64,000 nt of DNA, taken from contig NC_052507.1 of assembly GCF_014356525.2 (NCBI RefSeq), forward strand, positions 57,134,621 to 57,198,620. Direction: 5' to 3'. Position numbers and translations under genes: made by a program. This document shows positions 1 through 11,635 of the stretch, one piece after another (position 1 is the first letter of the stretch; the number at the start of each line of letters is the position of its first letter). The notes under the pieces were generated by a model, which saw only the letters and a program-made list of their open reading frames with translations, was not told the DNA's origin and ran no database searches. Origin of the DNA: Nilaparvata lugens (taxonomy: Eukaryota; Arthropoda; Insecta; Hemiptera; Delphacidae).

Positions 1-19
1 TGGCCCAGTACTCTATAGA

Positions 20-2254
20 TTGAGTAATATCAATGAAAAGATCATGGAGAAATTTCACAAGGAAATAATCGAACTGGGCAATTTATTGAGTGCAGATATA
101 AAATGCGAAATTCCGATGGAGCATTTAAGTGAGCATCAGCAACGCAAATTTCAAAACGCTGATAAGTGCGGCCTTTGTGATGAAGTTTTTACCGAAACAG
201 ACATAAAGGTATGCCATCATGCACATGGAAATGGAAAGTTTTTGTGTGCTGCTCATGTGTCGTGTAATTTAAATACTCGAACTGACAATACGATTAGCTG
301 TTACTTCCATAATTTTAGTGGATTTGACAGCCATTTTATTCTAAAAACTCTCGGAAAATGTAAAAAAGAAATTTCCTGTATCGCCAATACATCGGAAAGA
401 TTTTTGACATTGACAGTGGGAAAAATTAAGTTGGTAGATAGTACAGATATGGAATCAAAGTTCAAACGTCTGTTTTCAGTATTTAATGACCCTGATCTCA
501 AACATAGGCAACTCTTGTTAAAAAAAGGAGTATATCCCTATTTGTACATATCTTGCCCTGAAAAATTTGCTGAGACTTCTCTCCCTCCGATAGAATGTTT
601 TTATAACGATCTTAACGATACACCCCTCTCCCCCAAAGAATATGAGCATGCACAAAGAGTGTTCTCAACATTCGAGTTGAAATCTCTTGGCGAGTATCAT
701 GATTTCTATCTGTGCCTAGATGTCATGCTATTAGATGAGGTTTTCGAAGAAATGAGGTCAACGCTTTTTAGGTCATATGGCCTCGATGTAACTCATTTTC
801 TTCGCTTGCTCATTATACTTGAAATTGTATGTTAAAGTTCACCTGGGTTGAACTTCAATTGATTAGTGATCCCGATATACATCTAATGTTTGAATCAGGA
901 ATGTGCGGTGGTGTTTCGTTTATTGGCAAGCATTATTGCAAAGCCAATAACAAACACATCCCTGACACATATGATCCCACAAAACCGAGTAACTTTTGCT
1001 TTATATAGATTGTAATTCATTGTATGCCCACTCTATGAATCAATTCTTACCTTATGGAAATTTCAAGTTCCTCTCAGAGGAAGAAATCCATGCTCTTGAC
1101 TTTACAAATTTGGAGAGTGAATCAGAAACTGGTTATGTAATTGAATATGATCTCAAGTACCCACAGGAGTTACATGATATGCATGCCAATTTCCCTCTCG
1201 CTCCACTTCGTCAAATTCCTCCTAACAAATTGTTCTCTGAGTACCAAACCAATGAGAATGGTCAAACACACTAAAAGAACTCATTAACACACTTTTTGAT
1301 CGAGAGAGGTACATTGTTCATTACATGAATTTGAAGCTGTACCTTCAACTCGGATTGCAATTAACAAAAGTACATCGCATCATTAGCTTTTCCCAATCGC
1401 CTTGGTTGAAGAACTACATTGAGTTCAATACCTGTAATAGGCAAGCCGCAAAAAATATATTTGAAGTCTCATTCTTCAAACAAATGTCTAATCTATGCTA
1501 TGGAAAATCGATACAGGGAAATTGGCATCAATCCAATGTTCAAATTATCACAGACGCCAAGCGTCTAGATAAGTACATTTCAAATCCCCTATGTAAATGC
1601 TGGAAGTTAATAAGTTTGAATGTGATTGCAGTTTTCTCACAAAAGTTGGAACTAAAAATGAATAAGCCAATCTATTCAGGTTTCTGCATCCTGGATTTGA
1701 GTAAACTACACATTTATGATTTTTTCTACTGTAAATTGCAAATAATCATACTATGGCAACGCATCCAGCTTTGTATAACTGATACAGATAACTTCCTCTT
1801 ATCGTTGGAGACACCCGATGTCTACCAATTGATAAGAGAAAATCTAGAACTGTTTGACACTTCAAATTACCCAGCTGAGCACGAATGCTTCTCCAATGAC
1901 AGGAATGAAGTTGTAGGGAAATTTAAGGATGAGGCAGGTTCACTTCCTTTAAAATCTTTTCTGGGATTACGGGCGTAATTGTATTCATATCTTGTAAATA
2001 ATGAGAAGGAGAAAACTGTAAATAAATGTGTAGCAGAAGGTGTGAAGACACATGTGAAAAATAGAAAATTTAGTTTTGACTTGTATAAGAAATGTTTGAT
2101 TGAACGATGCCAACATATAGAAAAATGTAATATGTTGAGATCCTCCAATCATAATGAACATCAAATTGAATGCGCAAAGGCTTGTTTAAGCCCGTTCGAT
2201 GACAATTGCTTTATTGCAGAGAATGGAATCGATACATTACCATTCAGTAACTAA
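20..2254 (+). pseudogene. Polinton protein-primed DNA polymerase B (broken)
   Basis: This gene would copy the element's linear DNA from a protein primer. Consecutive frames give the family's blocks in order. The 3'-5' exonuclease is in 20-835, with HNFSGFDSHFIL as Exo II and YHDFYLCLDVML as Exo III, plus the typical GVYPYLY stretch. A palm segment ending in NNKHIP (about 850-990) follows, then motif A YIDCNSLYAHSM (about 1001-1036). Motif B-like NLCYGK and motif C TDTDN are in 1325-1978. The thumb is in 1979-2254. Frameshifts lie near 835, 995 and 1270, and an in-frame TAA occupies 1976-1978. The N terminus lies outside the window. The aspartates of motifs A and C are still visible, but no continuous protein exists. 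Confidence 0.88.
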
Positions 2255-2353
2255 AAAATAGCAAACTGATTGCACAGATCAGTGTGTGTGTAACGGGGTA
2301 GTGACCAACACATCAAATTCTGTTTCAAGTGTGTCTTCACACAAAGAAGGAGA

Positions 2354-3180
2354 ATGAGTAATATTAGAGCAAAATTAGCAGCAGAGCTTCACTCTGCTGC
2401 ACATGTAAATTACCACACACGTAGATATGAGTTGAAGAATGAGAACGATTCATATCAATCAGATCTGATTGAGATGGTAGCTTATCTAAATTCAATAAAG
2501 GATATCATTATATCTTAGTTGTTATTAATTGTTTCACTAAGTACGCTTATTGTGTACCTTAAAAGAATAAGACTGCACAAAGTGTTTATAATGCACTCGA
2601 ACCCATTATTCATAGGAATAAACATATGCGTTTTTTCCAGACAGATAGAGGGAAGGAGTATTTTAATAAGCATGCAAAAGATTTGTTAGATAAGTATAAT
2701 ATCAAGCATTATTCTGTTTTTACTGATAAGAGAGCTAGTATCACTGAGAGATTTAATTGTACAATAAAATCAAAAATATATTGATCTTTAACTGAACGTG
2801 GGAGTAAAAACTGGGTTAATAACTTACAAAATATTGTAGATGATTATAACAATACAGTACACAGTACCATTGGAATGTGACCTGAAGATGTAACTGAAAA
2901 ACATTGTAAACACGTTTTAGAATCACTAAACTCTGCATTTAATAGACGATTCAAATTAAAAGTGTTGAAACAAAAATATAAGCTAGGTGATATTGTGCGA
3001 ATTTCTAAAAAGAAAAAGATATTTGATAAAAAATATCTAATGAATTGGTCACCTGAATATTTCCGAATTGTGAGCATACATCCCACAAGACCTATCACTT
3101 ACTCATTAGAAGATCTTAGTGGTGAGATAATACAGGGTAGGTTTTATCAAGAAGAAATTGAAAAAAACACATTCGAATGA
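2354..3180 (+). pseudogene. Polinton retrovirus-like integrase (broken)
   Basis: This is an rve-type DDE integrase that would join the element's ends to host DNA. The ATG at 2354 opens a frame with a basic N-terminal stretch (NYHTRRYEL) leading to SDLIEM, the first catalytic aspartate. After a frameshift near 2510 the reading continues through VINCFTKYAY, the second aspartate in QTDRGKEYFN and the glutamate of TERFN. The C-terminal, chromodomain-like part (YKLGDIVRISKKK to the end) is open from 2962 to 3180. At least three in-frame stops break the middle (near 2560, 2783 and 2878). It lies about 100 bp downstream of the polymerase in the same orientation, as expected for Polintons. Confidence 0.82.
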
Positions 3181-3184
3181 ATCT

Positions 3185-3530
3185 GAAAATAATGTACATG
3201 GTATAATTTTATTGTTTCACATTTGTTGTAAATAATTAGAGTAAGATCATGTATGATGTAAATAATGTACATTGTATAATCTTATCGATCCACATTATTT
3301 GTTGTAAATAACTAGAGTAAGATCATATGATGTAAATAATGTACATTGTATAATTATCTATCCACATTTGTTGTGAATAATTAGAGTAAGATCATATATG
3401 ATGTAAATAATGTACATTGTATAATTATCTATCCACACATGTTGTAAATAATTAGAGTAAGATCATATGATGTAAATAATGTACATTATATAATTATCTA
3501 TCCACATCTGTTGTGGATAATCATTGTAAT
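3185..3530. repeat. About five tandem copies of a 69-74 bp AT-rich unit
   Basis: The phrase AATGTACATTGTATAAT recurs with its GTAC at 3193, 3267, 3341, 3412 and 3481, giving periods of 74, 74, 71 and 69 bp. Each unit also carries TTGTAAATAATTAGAGTAAGATCATATGATG. The array fills the gap between integrase and ATPase genes and has no open reading frame. It could be a local expansion after insertion or part of the element's intergenic spacer. Confidence 0.9.
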
Positions 3531-3720
3531 ATTCTTTACATTGTTTTTTTTTAATAAAAACAACTGTCATAGAGAAATGTGAAGTAGTAGCATGTGGCAC
3601 AAGGTGTCTAGATGTTGAATGGGTGAGTACATGTATGTGTGTCACCTAGAAACGCTTCATTAGCGAGTGAACCAGACACATGAAACAGTTTGTTCTGTTT
3701 GTATATCTCACTTTCTCAAC

Positions 3721-4404
3721 ATGAACAAACTCGTCATTGTAAATTTCGATAAGTTAATTGCACTAGAGGAAAAGCCTGTATGGTGTAAGAATGGGGCATT
3801 GATACCACATAACGCTAGAATTCTCATCATGGGCCCATCTGCATGCGGTAAAACAAATTTATTGTTCAACTTGATTTTTTCCAAAAATGGATTAAGATTC
3901 AAACATATTTATTTAAATACTAAAAGTCAATATCAAGATAAGTACTTGTTTTTAAGAAAAATCTTTTCAAAAATGAAAGGTATTGAATTTCATGTGAATG
4001 ATATTCCCGATAGCATTCCACATCCAAATAATATACCACAATATTCTCTAGTTATATTTGATGATTTACAACTTAGTCACACACCTCAAATAAGAGATTA
4101 TTTTACTATGGGTAGACATTGTAATATTAATACAGCATATTTTATTCAAAGTTATGGTGCAACATAAAAACATTTCACCAGAGATAATGCAAATATGATT
4201 GTTATATTCAAAATTGATCAATTATCACTCAAATTAATACATAGAGACTATGTGGGTGAAGATATTTGCTTCAGAGATTCCAGTAAATTGTGTTCAAATG
4301 TGTGGAATTCTAAGAAGCTTAGTTTTCTTACTATTATGACTGAATGTGTAGCTAATAGTGGAAAATATAGGCAGGGTCTCGATAACTCTATTGACATTCA
4401 GTAG
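3721..4404 (+). pseudogene. Polinton FtsK/HerA-type packaging ATPase (one stop)
   Basis: This is a genome-packaging ATPase of the A32-like family found in Polintons and large DNA viruses. I prefer the ATG at 3721 (MNKLVIVNFDKL) because the frame upstream of it has no family character. Walker A is MGPSACGKTNLL (about residues 37-48) and Walker B is YSLVIFDDL. The C-terminal part (RDNANMIVIFKIDQLSLK ... NSKKLSFLTIM) continues in the same frame after a single TAA at 4165-4167. Only that one nonsense codon separates it from an intact frame, so it is the best preserved Polinton gene here. Confidence 0.85.
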
Positions 4405-4424
4405 AGAGTGAGTAGCAGTGAAGA

Positions 4425-4806
4425 ATGAGGATATCTCATAGAAGACAAAACACTAGCGTTGCTCTAATCGATAAGATTGAGAAATTGGGGAAAGTCATTA
4501 GAGACAAACATAGAAGCATTGTACATTTTGAAAAGCAATCTGACAATTACAGAGAAAAACTTTTTAAACCGATTATCACACCTCTAGTTGAAATAGGGAA
4601 AACTAAATCTTCTCACCAATCTGATCAGAGTTTCATACCAAGAAAGGAGGAACAAGAAGAAGAAGAAGAAGAAGAAGAAGAAGAAGAAGAAGATGAAGAC
4701 GAAGAAAGTATGGAACTAGGAGAAAAACATGATGATATTAGTGAAACAATAGAAGTTGCGTCACCATCAGCAGCTGAAAAAGATCTAAGCATGAACGATT
4801 TAAGTA
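4425..4806 (+). pseudogene. Polinton accessory protein, 5' part, cut by mariner
   Basis: An open frame starts MRISHRRQ, contains IRDKHRSIVHFEKQSD and KLFKPIITPLVEI, then a run of about 15 glutamates/aspartates encoded by GAA/GAG repeats. The pattern 'KHRS...LFKPI..PL' is familiar from a Polinton-associated protein of unknown role that lies near the ATPase. The frame is interrupted at 4807 by the mariner; the rest continues at 6162. The two halves do not share a frame exactly across the TA site, so a small indel has also occurred. The function is unknown; the acidic tract suggests a linker or a region binding basic partners. Confidence 0.6.
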
Positions 4807-6159
4807 CTGGGTCTGGCAGTCAAACCTGACGGTTTTTAAGTGGGGATAGGTGGTGGTGGGGGTGACTGGGCGGGTGGGGATGGGCGCCATCTTGTTCACC
4901 TTGAGTGGAAGTTCATTAGTTCAGTAACAATGGAGCGTTGGACCGCTGAACATCGTGCGTTTGTAGTCGAGACGTTTTTTAGAAATAATGATTCTGTGAT
5001 TCTAACGCAAAGGAGTTTCCGTATACGGTTTAACATTCCCCCTCATGGTGCGATCCCGTCACGAAACACAATTCTTCTGTGGGTTCGGAACTTTCAGAAC
5101 ACTGCGTTTGGAACCACAAGAAGGAGAGGAGGATCACCTCGAACGGTAAGAACTCCTGCTAACGTTGAGGCTGTTCGACATGCTTTTGAACGGAGCCCTC
5201 GTCGCTCTGCCATTCGTCACGCCCAAGCTCTTCGGATCTCCGACCGGTCTGTGAGACGTATTCTTCATGACGACTTGAGCTTCCACCCTTACAAGATTGC
5301 TATTGTTCAAGAGTTACAAGCAGGAGATTTTGGTAGAAGGTTGAATTTTGCTGAAACCATGTTAAGAAAGATTGAGGAAGACCCTGGAATCATTGTTTTG
5401 ACTTCAGACGAAGCTCATTTCCACCTTAATGGATGTGTTAATAAACAAAATTTCCGTTATTGGGCCCCAAATAACCCACGGGAACTTCATCAGCGGCCTC
5501 TTCACTGTGAAAAAGTAACTGTCTGGGCTGCAGTGTGTAGGTCAACAGTTATAGGGCCTTATTTTTTTGAAGAGGGTGGCCATACAGTGACAGTGAACTC
5601 AGAGCGTTATGTTGCCATGATCCGTGACTTTCTCATTCCTGAGTACGTCGCCACCGCATACCTCTCAGGAGGGTATGGTTTCAGCAGGACGGAGCTACTG
5701 CCCATACCTCGCGGGCCTCCATGGCTCAACTCAGAGGATTTTTCCCAGGCAAGCTGATCTCGCTCAGGGGTGACATTGAATGGCCAGCACGTTCTCCTGA
5801 CTTGTCCCCTTGTGACTTTTATCTGTGGGGGTATCTCAAGGGAAGAGTGTATGTTGACAAGCCAAGAAATTTGGATCAACTGAAAGAGAATATTCGGCGA
5901 GAACTTCGTGAGATCCCGCGACAAACGTTGGAGAGAGTCATGACGAACTTTTCCAAGAGACTCGTACAGTGTACAGAAAATGGTGGTCAACATTTAAATG
6001 ACGTGATTTTTGCGCCGTAAGCTATTTTTCAATTTTTTTTAATACCAAATGTAATTTCCAATTCTCCTCTTTACAATAAAAAAAAATAAATAAATATATC
6101 TCAACAGCTTTTTAATTTATCCAATATCAAAAACCGTCAGGTTCGACTGCCGGACCCAG
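4807..6159 (+). mobile_element. mariner-type element, 1353 bp, TA duplication
   Basis: The 31-bp terminal inverted repeats at 4807-4837 and 6129-6159 match except for two positions and begin CTGGGTC/CTGGGTCC. They are flanked by TA at 4805-4806 and 6160-6161, the hallmark of Tc1/mariner insertion. One transposase pseudogene fills the interior. The element interrupts a Polinton gene, so it is younger than the Polinton. Confidence 0.95.
4930..6020 (+). pseudogene. mariner transposase, single frameshift
   Basis: A DDE/D transposase that would cut and paste the surrounding element. I choose the ATG at 4930 (MERWTAEHRAFVVETFF); the 30 codons upstream are glycine-rich leader. Residues 1-130 hold two helix-turn-helix regions (the second near ISDRSVRRIL). 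The first catalytic aspartate is in LTSDEAHFHLNG. A one-base deletion near 5670-5680 shifts the frame. In the new frame the second aspartate (QQDGATAHTS) and the third (SPDLSPCDFYLWG) follow with 41 residues between them, a DD41D-like spacing. The last part runs to the stop at 6020. All three acidic residues survive, so the frameshift is the only visible lesion. Confidence 0.9.
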
Positions 6160-6161
6160 TA

Positions 6162-6758
6162 TATTCAATTCAACTAGGCTTGAGAGTGATACAAGCAGCA
6201 AGATAAAGAAGATAAAGAATCAAGTGCTTGCACAATATACATTTCTTAGCGAAAAATTGGATAACTCAATTCCTTATGGAATTTCTCATGATTCTGACCG
6301 AAAATTATATTTTATGGGTGAGATGGTTGTTAGCTTTGATAACTACTTCTTTTATATTGATAACAAAAAATTCCGAATTACACATGGTCTATTAGAACTG
6401 TTATTTGCCCCAAGACCAAATTCATATGAGAAAGATCTAAATAAATACAAGAAGATTTTATCAATACCAAAAGTTCATTTGGATAGATGAGGATATGTGA
6501 AATGTAACACTGGTGTAAAGTCTCGCTCAATTCAAATGTTGTTTCCTGTTAAAAAGAAACAGTAAGAGAGGTTCAGGGTTATTGAAATTTGCAAAAAATA
6601 CTTCTAGCAATAGAATTTACCAATATTATGACAACTATGATGAATTGGTTCAGAGACTTCATTTATTAAAATCATCAAAACTTGCTGGACACTTGGGTCA
6701 TGATGTTGAGATTGCATCAATTATAAAGGAATTACGTGAAGATAAAATTATTGTTTAG
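6162..6758 (+). pseudogene. Polinton accessory protein, 3' part
   Basis: This continues the gene of 4425-4806 after the mariner. The readable blocks are QYTFLSEKLDNSIPYGIS, FRITHGLLELLFAPRP and YEKDLNKYKKIL, ending at 6490. In the next frame, GSGLLKFAKNTSS and YYDNYDELVQRLHLLKSSK lead to a stop at 6756-6758. This order (a 'pGL.ELLF' core, then a GxG linker and a 'YWDN..EL..RL' tail) is what I recall of a conserved Polinton-associated protein of unknown function. At least one frameshift lies near 6560. The next gene starts 8 bp later. Confidence 0.6.
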
Positions 6759-6765
6759 TTGCAGA

Positions 6766-7801
6766 ATGAGCGTGCACAGATTTGGAGGTGAAAGCGAGAG
6801 AGTCGCTGCGAAGAAAGAGATTGTATGGAATGAACCAGATCTTGACAGTTTTAGTGAGAGGATAATCCAGGCAATTAATCAACAGGGTGTTAGTGAATCT
6901 CTGCATTCGTATTTAGATTCACAATTATCTTATGTAATTGAGAATATTGGATTGAACAAGATCGAAAAGGAACACATCTTCAGTACATTACAACAGTTAT
7001 CTGACAATATCAATAGGGGAGTTAAAGAGAAATCTATCAATTTGGAGAATTCTCTACATGATCTCAAATCAACAACAGAGATATTCAGATCGCACTTGAA
7101 TACGATCAACGATAATGAAGTTGATAAGAATTTTTTGGATGAGAAATTGAAAGTTATCTCAGACAAGATTAAAGATTTGCAAGTATTAGATAGAAATTAT
7201 CTAAATACCAGATTGATACAGCTTAGCACAGAACTTTCTACTTTTTAGAGTAAATGAAACTCATTCATTATCGGTTGATATTGAATATTTGGATAAAACT
7301 GTGCAGGCATTGAATAACATTGTTATAACAAAACAAGAGTTTAAAGATCGATTATCCACAATGACTAATACGATAAAGACAAATCTTATGGAGGGGATTG
7401 AACAATTTGTTTCAAAAAATGATTTAAATACATTGCTAACTACGTTTAGCGAAACTTATGTTTTGAAAAATGATCTGAGTAGTGAAATGCAAGTATTTAT
7501 TAAGAAAGATGAATTACAAGCTACAGTCAAATCAATTCGTGAGGAAATAGCATCTTCAATTAAAAATACTGAGAATGATGAAGTGACAAGATTACAATGT
7601 TCACCTGCATTCACTGATTATCTCACTTTATTCATACATCAAATAGCCTACCAAATAGTTCAGAACTACGCGAAGGTTAGCTTTCATATGAATTGGATTG
7701 AGGCAAAACAGCATAATTTGACAGAAGATCAAGTAGGTGATTTAATTACTGATAAAATGGGTTTGACTATCTACGGGAATGTTCTAAAACCCTCAAGTTA
7801 G
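6766..7801 (+). pseudogene. Polinton coiled-coil protein, one frameshift
   Basis: The ATG at 6766 (MSVHRFGGESERV) lies 8 bp after the preceding stop, so it is better than the upstream in-frame ATG inside that gene. The protein is almost entirely amphipathic heptad sequence with few prolines. It reads to 7248, then continues after a one-base shift (about 7240) through VNETHSLSVDIEYLDKT to 7801. The full reading would be about 345 residues. Such long coiled-coil proteins in virus-like elements may be fibre or scaffold proteins, but that is inference. The last part (YQIVQNYAKVSFHMNWIEAKQ) looks globular. I do not recognise a family with certainty. Confidence 0.6.
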
Positions 7802-8498
7802 AATCACATCAATCTTTAACCCTCCATCAGGCGCACCTATGGCCGAACCGAAATCAGGCGAACCTGGCCTGAGAGGCCACCTCCATATTCTAACCACCAC
7901 TTCACACTAGATCAATTATAATTCAAAATATCAATAGGGTAATGATTGGTAGGATCTATTCTAAGTAATTATACCAAACATATTACAAAAAATTGATTTT
8001 TTGAACACTACTTGTGTAAAATCTGACAAAGCATTTATTGGAACGGTTTCACTTGTTATTCGTTCCGCTACTACGTAAACTTCATGTCGTCATCATGTCT
8101 GTCTGTCTGCGCGCTGTGTCTTTTGTGCGTCTGCGCTGATCAGTGACGTCTCAGTCGCGGTTTTTTGCCACTGCTCTATCAGCTGGTTTTCTATACTTTT
8201 ATTCATATTTTTTCGTCGGATTGTTTGCCGTTGCAATTTTAATATTTGTGCTATTCGATTTTTTAGAATTTAATCTTGTCTTTAGGCATCTTACCTTTTA
8301 GATATTTGTTACTTTTTCACCATTCGTTTGCGAGCACTTTGCCTACGTTTCTAACACATCCGGCAGCTTGCCTTTTTCATTGTAGCTAGCAGGCTTGCAG
8401 CGTCTCCGTGTCTTCTTCAATGGTGGATAGTCGATGGTGCATTTACGCCTTCGGTCTAAACCTTTCATCTGAATTCATCGGACTTACAGAACGTTTTT

Positions 8499-10165
8499 AA
8501 AGTATGAATTATTCTTCAAATTAATTCGTTTGTTCCATTCTTCAGTGTGATTCAATTATTCATCGTGTTCTTCACTCAATTACTCTGTTGAAATTGGATA
8601 AACTTTGTCTAAAATTGCAACCGCGTGTGAGCGTTTCATCGCTATTCATTTGATCTACAAAACCTTTTTAAAGTGTGAATTATTCTTCAAATTAATTCGT
8701 TTGTTCCATTCTTCAGTGTGATTCAATTATTCATCAAATTCTTCACTCAATTACTCTGTTAAAATTGGATAAACTTTGTCTAAAATTGCAACTGCGTGTA
8801 AGCATTTCATCGCTATTCATTTGATCTACAAAACCTTTTTAAAGTGTGAATTATTCTTCAAATTAATTCGTTTGTTCCATTCTTCAGTGTGATTCAATTA
8901 TTTATCGAGTTCTTCACTCAATTACTTTGTTAAAATTGGATAAACTTTGTCTAATATTGCAACCTCGTGTGAGCGTTTCATCGCTATTCATTTGATCTAC
9001 AGAACCTTTTTAAAGTGTGAATTATTCTTCAAATTAATTCGTTTGTTCTATTCTTCAGTGTGATTCAATTATTCATCGAGTTCTTCACTCAATTACTCTG
9101 TTAAAATTGGATAAACTTTGTCTAAAATTGCAACCGCGTGTGAGCATTTCATCGCTATTCATTTGATCTACAAAACCTTTTTAAAGTGTGAATTATTCTT
9201 CAAATTAATTTGTTTGTTCCATCCTTCAGTGTGATTCAATTATTCATTGAGTTCTTCACTCGATTACTCTGTTAAAATTGGATAAACTTTGTCTAAAATT
9301 GCAACCGCGTGTGAGCGTTTCATCGCTATTCATTTGATCTACAAAACCTTTTTAAAGTGTGAATTATTCTTCAAATTAATTCGTTTGTTCCTTTCTTCAG
9401 TGTGATTCAATTATTCATCGAGTTCTTCACTCAATTACTCTGTTAAAATAGGATAAATTTTGTCTAAAATTGCAACTGCGTGTGAGCGTTTCATCGCTAT
9501 TCATTTGATCTACAAAACCTTTTTAAAGTGTGAATTATCTTCAAATTAATTCGTTTGTTCCATTCTTCAGTGTGATTCAATTATTCATCGAGTTCTTCAC
9601 TCAATTACTCTGTTAAAATTGGATAAACTTTGTCTAAAATTGCAACCGCGTGTGAGCGTTTCATCGCTATTCATTGATCTACAAAACCTTTTTAAGTGTG
9701 AATTATTCTTCAAATTAATTCGTTTGTTCCTTTCTTCAGTGTGATTCAATTATTCATCGAGTTCTTCACTCAATTACTCTGTTAAAATAGGATAAATTTT
9801 GTCTAAAATTGCAACTGCGTGTGAGCGTTTCATCGCTATTCATTTGATCTACAAAACCTTTTTAAAGTGTGAATTATTCTTCAAATTAATTCGTTTGTTC
9901 CATTCTTCAGTGTGATTCAATTATTCATCGAGTTCTTCACTCAATTACTCTGTTAAAATTGGATAAACTTTGTCTAAAATTGCAACCGCGTGTGAGCATT
10001 TCATCGCTATTCATTTGATCTACAAAACCTTTTTAAAGTGTGAATTATTCTTCAAATTAATTTGTTTGTTCCATCCTTCAGTGTGATTCAATTATCATCG
10101 AGTTCTTCACTCAATTACTCTGTTAAAATTGGATAAACTTTGTCTTAAAATTGCAACCTCATGTA
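8499..10165 (+). repeat. 171-bp tandem array in left LTR, about 9.7 copies
   Basis: AAAGTGTGAATTATTCTTC starts at 8499, 8670, 8841, 9012, 9183, 9354, 9525, about 9694, 9864 and 10035. The spacing is 171 bp except for one copy with two missing bases. Copies are about 95% alike and end in a partial unit where the middle block starts. Confidence 0.95.
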
Positions 10166-10998
10166 AGCTTCAGTTGTCATTTTTCTACAATTGGCTTCAC
10201 CTCGTGAACCTCAAACTTTCAAGTGCATCATCTCTACTGTTTGGAAATCAATCCAAAAATTCCACAATTTGAAGATCGGATTATTCGTTTGGAATTCTAC
10301 TCGCTCCAGCCTACTTTTCCATTGGGGGATTCGCCTGCTGTAATGGACATTTCCATGCTTGTCATTGCATGGCCCAATCACTTCATCGCTTGCTGATGTC
10401 CTGTTCCTGTTGGTATTGCGGAGTCGTTGCCTGTCTGCCTGGCCGCATCTCCTCTTCAAAATTTTATTCAGGTTATGTAAATCGTTCTTTTCAATTTTCA
10501 TTTACGTATGCATCATTATTGTTTTATTAATGTCTATCTTGAATTCAACTCACTGAGGCCACTGACGCCTACTTATTATTTGATTAATGTCTATCTTGAC
10601 ATTCATTTTCACTGAGGCCATCGACGCCTATTTATTTATTGGATTTGACAGCTACCCTTGGCTTTGCAAGTGATTCATTGAAGGGCCACTGTCGCCTATT
10701 ACTCGTTCTAATTGATGTCTGTCTTGATATTCAATTCATTGAAGGCCCATGTCGCCTATATTCAAACCGGACTGTCCTCATTTGTATTTATTAGCTACCC
10801 TTAGCTCTTAAGTGATATTTTTAAGGCCAGTAACGCCTATTAATTGTTAGGTCGAAATCTATTTTGACATTCAAATCACTGAAGGCCTATGCCGCATATA
10901 TTTTTTATGTATGTTATTTGCTGAGCATTTTTTACAGCTTATTGTCATTTTTTAATCATTATTATTGTACCTTAGTAATATAGTTGTAAAGTAGTAGT

Positions 10999-11635
10999 AA
11001 AGTGTGAATTATTCTTCAAATTAATTTGTTTGTTCCATCCTTCAGTGTGATTCAATTATTCATTGAGTTCTTCACTCGATTACTCTGTTAAAATTGGATA
11101 AACTTTGTCTAAAATTGCAACCGCGTGTGAGCGTTTCATCGCTATTCATTTGATCTACAAAACCTTTTTAAAGTGTGAATTATTCTTCAAATTAATTCGT
11201 TTGTTCCTTTCTTCAGTGTGATTCAATTATTCATCGAGTTCTTCACTCAATTACTCTGTTAAAATAGGATAAATTTTGTCTAAAATTGCAACTGCGTGTG
11301 AGCGTTTCATCGCTATTCATTTGATCTACAAAACCTTTTTAAAGTGTGAATTATTCTTCAAATTAATTCGTTTGTTCCATTCTTCAGTGTGATTCAATTA
11401 TTCATCGAGTTCTTCACTCAATTACTCTGTTAAAATAGGATAATTTTGTCTAAAATTGCAACTGCGTGTGAGCGTTTCATCGCTATTCATTTGATCTACA
11501 AAACCTTTTTAAAGTGTGAATTATTCTTCAAATTAATTCGTTTGTTCCATTCTTCAGTGTGATTCAATTATTCATCGAGTTCTTCACTCAATTACTCTGT
11601 TAAAATTGGATAAACTTTGTCTTAAAATTGCAACC
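10999..11635 (+). repeat. 171-bp tandem array, second block in left LTR, 3.7 copies
   Basis: Unit starts lie at 10999, 11170, 11341 and 11511. The array follows an abrupt junction near 10980, where the middle block breaks off and the short sequence TATAGTTGTAAAGTAGTAG intervenes. The same break is absent from the right LTR. Confidence 0.93.

Larger units (their letters stand above)
1..7819 (+). mobile_element. Polinton/Maverick element, decayed, left end outside window
   Basis: Five Polinton-type genes lie in one orientation: protein-primed DNA polymerase B, a retrovirus-like integrase, a packaging ATPase, an accessory protein and a coiled-coil protein. Together they are diagnostic of a Maverick/Polinton, a large self-synthesising, virus-like DNA transposon. 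Every gene is broken by stops or frameshifts, so this copy is dead. I did not recognise the capsid genes or the cysteine protease, and the terminal inverted repeats are not visible. The element is interrupted by a mariner (4807-6159) and its right side is cut by a piggyBac-like insertion at TTAA (7816-7819). Polinton sequence may resume after 21516. Confidence 0.85.

Noticed and set aside
3185..3530. Regularly spaced repeats considered as a CRISPR array
   Set aside because: Copies are contiguous with no unique spacers, in a eukaryotic mobile element.
5607..5993. 128-codon - strand ORF in the mariner
   Set aside because: Antisense shadow of the transposase.
10211..10501. 96-codon - strand ORF (MKIEKNDLHN...) present three times (also 11688-11978 and 19187-19477)
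   Set aside because: It lies in the repeated middle block of the BEL LTRs; its conservation reflects recent LTR duplication. No homology or start context supports a gene.
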